Shown here: piece after piece, positions 59,901-64,000 of the stretch
How positions within the stretch are numbered: position 1 is the stretch's first letter
Layout: every line of letters starts with the position of its first letter
Made by a program: the position numbers and the translations under genes
The notes under the pieces: generated by a model
Database searches by the model: none
Told to the model about the DNA's origin: nothing
The model's input: only the letters and a program-made list of their open reading frames with translations
Assembly: GCA_900074885.1 (NCBI GenBank)
Contig: FJUW01000049.1
Coordinates: forward strand, 241,748 to 305,747
From: Rhynchosporium graminicola
Lineage: Eukaryota; Ascomycota; Leotiomycetes; Helotiales; Ploettnerulaceae
DNA length: 64,000 nt
Direction: 5' to 3'

Positions 59901-62744
59901 CGAGAAATGGTAGCTTGTGCGATGCGACCCGAAGTTCCCGGCACGGAAGGTAAGTTTTATCAAGCCGACGCGACTGGCCGTCTTCGCATTGTACGAGCAT
60001 CGCTCCCAATTTCTGCCTCAGCTTTGTGACAGATCTGAGGTACTCGCTAGTATCGTACACTTTCATGGAGGGGTCTTGCGACCACTTCCTCTCTTGATCA
60101 GGATCGAAAAACTTGCTGTACTCAGTCCAGTGAGCTTGTAGCAGAACCAATACTTCCGAAGATTTGTAGTTCTTCATGATGAACTCGAAGTCTTCAGAAA
60201 GCTTGAAGCCACGGTCTGTAGTCAGCTCAACAAGTCTCGGAATCGTGGCAACTTGCATTTTGTCCTCCAGCCAGGAACACCAAGCATTTATCCCCTGGCC
60301 TCCAAACGCGAGATAGTCCTTGTGGAGGAATTGTAATTTACCTTTCGAATTGGCAAAATACTCGGTGGCGGAATGTGGCCTCGTCGAGTGCTGATAGGGC
60401 TGCGATCCATGTAAGCGTTTCCCAGATTCCGTAGTAAACCAGAATCTGTGGCAATTCGGGTTTTGGTACTGCTCAGCATAGAGAAACTCGATTTGAGATA
60501 TCAATGCTTGGCTAGAGATATGCCCCCGGCTCACCGACGCAAACCTGTGGAGGTCCTCAACGTGCTGCAGGACTGGGGCTTTCTCAAGCTCGCCAATGCC
60601 CATCAATTTAAACAGATTGCGTCGTCTGGGATCAGCAGCGGCGTTAAAATCTACGAATCTCAGATCCAGCCCTCCCGGAACAGCGAATTGGTCTTTGGAT
60701 GCTGGAAATAGAATGAATTGACCTTGTGCATTGGTCCATGTACCGTCGCTGAGAGGGACGATGGCGAGGCCTGGCAATCTAAAATGGAAACCGGGCGACA
60801 TCCGTGTCAAAATACCTGCCAAGTGTGATTGCCAGGCATCGCAATTTCGTCTGAATTCCCCTGCTGAACTCTGCAGCATGGCAGTTAGTTCCAAATAAAA
60901 TGTAGCTTCCGTCATTCTTCCCACTCCTACTACCTCCAGATATTTCATGTATTCGTTCAAGTACCTGCCAGAAAGATAACGTGGAGAGGTAGAGGAGCTG
61001 ATCGTCAGAGGAGCCCCTTCAAAGATGTATTCATCCGGGACGTAGGACAGTTGCTTGGGAGCTACCAATTCTTCAGAATGGGAGTAAAGCAAGGGGGAAG
61101 TCTTCAATTCCTCGACCAAGTCTTCATGGAAAGGCTTCAAGAAACTTTGCAGCGGAGCCCTGGTTGGCAACCATCGGGGCCAAAGGTATCGCAGCTGTCC
61201 GTTATTGAATTCTTTCATGGCATCGATGAATGCAGATGTCAGGTTCTTCCGAAGTGTGACATTCCACTATGATGAGGAATCGATATCCTCTCGACTCGCG
61301 ATCAGCAAGAAATCGGCTTGTATAAGAAACTGCTTGATTGTCAGCGGACTAGCTCCAGTCGGCCACTCGAAGCCGGCCACATCCATCTCGGGCAAAGCAG
61401 ACTGTTCAACGAGATAATGTCATCAAATTTTAACATAACTTTCAAGTATCTTTGTAATAATATGCTGGTATCTTCGCGGAGTTAACTCGAGTTGCAGGAT
61501 ATTTCGTAAAGTGATACTTCAAAGTCACATGATAATTTGACGGCTTTACCAAGGTAAACAGGCCCTCACTTCGCCAGAGACGAATTTTTTCACCCTCGGA
61601 TGAGAGTGCTCACCTCAAATCCATAGTCGCGAATCGGCAGGAAAGCGTACACCTGTTGCTATTCTCGCCTTGGTTCGTAGTTCTTTCCATCCGTGTTAAT
61701 CGGAAATCCAAGTACTATCTCGGAAGATGATATGCCCTCTCTTCTCTTATCTTCAGGCATGCCGAGTACCCGGTGCCTTTTGATGATGTAGTCGCAGTGC
61801 ATGTCATTCTCCGTCAGTCGAATGAGGTCGTTCTTCACATCGATACGCGAGAAGCTGCTTTTAAAGTTAGTAAAACTTTCTGCAATAGTCACTGAGATGC
61901 TTCGTAGTCGGCGCAGGAATATTAGAAGCCTGGAATCCAGGGCCCTGAGTTCGCGAAGAAGACGAGGAGCGTAGTAGTCGTCACTCAGCTTCAGATACTA
62001 ATCATAGCTTAGCAAAGGAAGAATAGAGGATCTCGGGGTCCCATTGAGCATTGACGAGAACCGATTCTAATCTGGGCCCGTTGGTATTTCAAGGGCAGAA
62101 ATTTACGAACCATTGACGTAATACCAGATTTTACAGGTGCAGGAACGTCCTCCCAGATAGGTGCTATCATTCCTAGTGGTTGAGATCTGTCGAATTTGAA
62201 GCTCGTTCCTGTCAGTAGGCATTGGACAGCGCAATGGTCGCACTCACCAGTAGTGTCCCGAGGACACCCAAACCACATCTGCAGCTTTGAATACAGATTT
62301 GAATCCGATTCCTTTCTCCCCAACATATCCATTGACTTTCGCCTCTCCTTTCTTGGTACTCTGCCCAACTCTACACAGCGCCTCGACGTTCCGCGGAGAG
62401 AAGCCTATTTCATTGCAATCAATTCTCAAGGCACCCTTCTTATAATATGTAAATTGAAGACTTGGGTGAACTCCGTCTGCGTAGGCATTGTCATCGGCAT
62501 TCTGAATAATCTCTAAGAGAAAGTGTGTTGAGCTCTGATATAGCTGATCAGAGAGGCTATTGGTCGTTAAGTTTGTTTCGCAACTCACAGAGCTTGGAAT
62601 ACTGAGCACTCACGTAGTCAATGCATTCTCCAAATCAGAAACATTAGGGCCGCTGGGTTTGCCATCCAAAAGACCCTTGTCATGTCTGATTTTCGCGATG
62701 TGTGCTTTCGCCTCTGCTTGAGACGTGACCTCAAAGTCCGCCAT
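56959..62744 (-). pseudogene. Sacsin/NO VEIN-like HATPase-domain gene, interrupted
   Basis: Nine exons can be laid out (62744-62614, 62556-62248, 62201-62111, 61997-61614, 61329-59702, 59655-59593, 59222-58684, 58633-57542, 57489-56959). In an unbroken state they would encode ~1577 residues. The N-terminus carries a GHKL ATPase fold: HFLLEIIQNADDNAY (N box) and GYVGEKGIGFKSVF (glycine-rich box). The C-terminus has a DUF3883/NO VEIN-type end (RYHIDVKSSTGD, then FLVTPAEF). Lesions: TAG at 61659-61661 (between PRRE and QQVYAFLPI), TAG at 61267-61269 (SSS*WN, Q expected), and three copies of a 17-nt unit at 58263-58313 that shift frame. Splice sites are otherwise good, so decay seems recent. Family function in fungi is unknown. 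Introns of 284 and 369 nt are unusually long. Confidence 0.85.
58263..58313 (-). repeat. 17-nt unit in three tandem copies, breaking the reading frame
   Basis: GGGTCGGCACCCGCTTT occurs three times without mismatch. Upstream coding enters as TPKAGADP and the family-like downstream frame resumes NQMPIELADEMF. One copy (or four) keeps these in frame; three copies add 34 nt and shift it. Confidence 0.92.
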
Positions 62745-63546
62745 CCTTACCGATAGACGCAAAGAGATATCTGTCCTTTGCAAAATTGTCCACGATTGAA
62801 ACAACAGTGTAGTAAATCGTTGGAGTCGTTGCTGAACTTAAAATCTCCAAATCCAAAATATACTCCAGCCCGGGACTAATGTATTTATGTGCCTCCATGA
62901 TGACCTTGGCGTCCTTTGGTCCAGAAACGTACCTTGCCCGAAGAAGAAGACTTCCTCTGTGTGATTGCGGTCAGGCTTCCAGAATGATTCTAGAAGACGT
63001 CGATATAGACGGAGCCGCATTAAGTGGAGTTTTGTGGGAGTGTAGCGTGCCATGTGATGGCATGGACCACAGTGTGTAGAAGAAATGACGACTAGCGCTT
63101 TCCCGGTACCAAGAATGAAGAACAATGCTTTGAAGAGGAATAGCCCGAGGTAATGAACATCGGAGCGATACGCGCCACCCATAATGGAGCCACTTGGGTC
63201 CACGACAAAATGAGTAGTTACAATCGAAACAGAAGGAATGTAGTTGATTACCGTCGGGCTACTTGACGCCGAAAGATGCAAGATTGGATCGGAGACGCAT
63301 GGCTGAATTTTGAAGAAAAGCCAAAATGTCAGGAAAAACAATTAGCAGCACAGGATTTTGTCTTTCCGTATTTCCTAAGCCCTTACGCCTCATAGAATCG
63401 GGGTAAGCCGTCGCTTGTAACCCACGGAACTCGGCTAATACTGAGGCGCAGTGAAAAAGGAAGGTACATAGAGGGCTGAAGCACGCATCACTCATGTGAT
63501 CGTGCAAATTTTCAGACAAGGAAAGCTTCAATTCCAGCAATCTCGT
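62745..63546. other. Intergenic region
   Basis: About 800 nt between the NO VEIN-like start and the 3' end of the cyclase-family gene. Minus-strand open frames here are shadows or UTR. Confidence 0.45.
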
Positions 63547-64000
63547 TCAGAAGACCGCCAAAGCATTCCCATGGCTAGAGACGCCACCCTCGCAGTGATT
63601 CGGAGCACTGGTCACAAAGAAAGTCCATCTTCCCTTCTCCTTGCAAGTTCTCGACAATTTCTCCAAATCGAACATCTCCCCCAGTGGCATTCCCCACAAA
63701 GCCAAGATATACTCATGAAGCATGTATTCTTCCTGACTTGGCCAAGCCTCGAAGGATGGGGCGTCTCCAGCCACTGCGGCGAAGTAGCAATCATGGAGCC
63801 AATCTGACGCACGAGAAGTAAATAGGTGCTTATAAGTGATGTCTCTGGGAGCAATGTGACATAAAGAAGAAATGGAATGCTAACCAAGCATAGCAGTCTC
63901 CTGCTTTACACCCGCCCATCGCTGACCATCATCCTTACCACCCGCATGGGGCCGCAGGGCTGCTGCTACTCGTGCATCAGGTGATTTCGAATAATATTTT
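63547..64000 (-). CDS. Cyclase-family protein (kynurenine formamidase-like), 3' part
   Basis: The C-terminal two exons visible (beyond 64000 to 63885; 63803-63547, joined over an 81-nt intron, GTTAGC...GTCAG) give ~124 residues. Typical fungal cyclase-family (PF04199) stretches are GVKQETAMLDWLHD, FAAVAGDAPSFEAWP, LHEYILALWGMPLGEMFDLEKL and GRWTFFVTSAP, then SSHGNALAVF at the end. The metal-binding HxGTHxD motif would lie upstream, outside the window. Members hydrolyse or lactonise varied substrates and the substrate here is unknown. The visible part has no lesion. Confidence 0.88.

Noticed and set aside
61605..61720. Possible 57-nt intron that would remove the TAG at 61659-61661
   Set aside because: It would delete a segment (VLGFPI) that I recall as conserved in the family, and the GTACTT donor is weak. 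It is kept as an alternative rather than as the model.
1..64000. CRISPR arrays, prokaryotic operons, rRNA genes, centromere or telomere repeats
   Set aside because: None was seen. Repeats present are LTRs, small tandem units and short palindromes only.

Overview
The window looks like a chromosome segment of a filamentous ascomycete (Pezizomycotina; Leotiomycetes is my best guess, an inference from gene style rather than a match). The evidence is the many short GT-AG introns of about 46-60 nt with CTAAC/CTGAC-like branch sites, the fungal gene families present, a retrotransposon with the CpA-to-TpA signature of repeat-induced point mutation (RIP), and compact gene blocks separated by long gene-poor stretches. 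No bacterial or organellar genes, rRNA, convincing tRNA or CRISPR were seen. All exon coordinates were worked out by hand from splice signals, reading frame and remembered family conservation.

Layout. 1-535 is the 3' end of a sphingolipid desaturase. 0.5-15.5 kb has no gene and holds a complete, heavily mutated Ty3/Gypsy chromovirus (3655-10514; two 216-bp LTRs; 5-bp target duplication AGCGC). 15.5-23.8 kb is a dense housekeeping block: a SERF-like protein, a four-helix membrane protein, guanylate kinase, septin Cdc10, mitochondrial ribosomal protein bL32m and Ski8. 23.8-29.8 kb is a gene desert. 29.8-42.3 kb holds Rad52, the proteasome tether Sts1, an UNC93-like transporter, a UBA/UBX protein and a VAP/Scs2 protein, with gene-poor gaps. 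42.3-64 kb is more degenerate: a decayed NB-ARC (NLR-type) gene, a small gene remnant, an intact cyanase, an unknown 160-aa protein, a short RecQ helicase, a broken sacsin/NO VEIN-like ATPase gene and the end of a cyclase-family gene.

The housekeeping genes show no operon logic. Several act in shared processes: Rad52 and RecQ in recombination and repair, Sts1 and the UBX protein in ubiquitin/proteasome work, Scs2 and the desaturase in ER lipid biology. The three large lesion-bearing loci (retroelement, NLR, NO VEIN-like) belong to repetitive or multicopy families. Their stop codons are of the kind that CpA-to-TpA mutation makes. The most interesting signals are a mirror-image distribution of RIP between the two LTRs, a 17-bp tandem triplication that breaks the NO VEIN-like frame, multiple lesions in the NLR including a stop created at a splice junction, three inferred GC-AG introns, and a SKI8 gene whose first coding exon is only the ATG.
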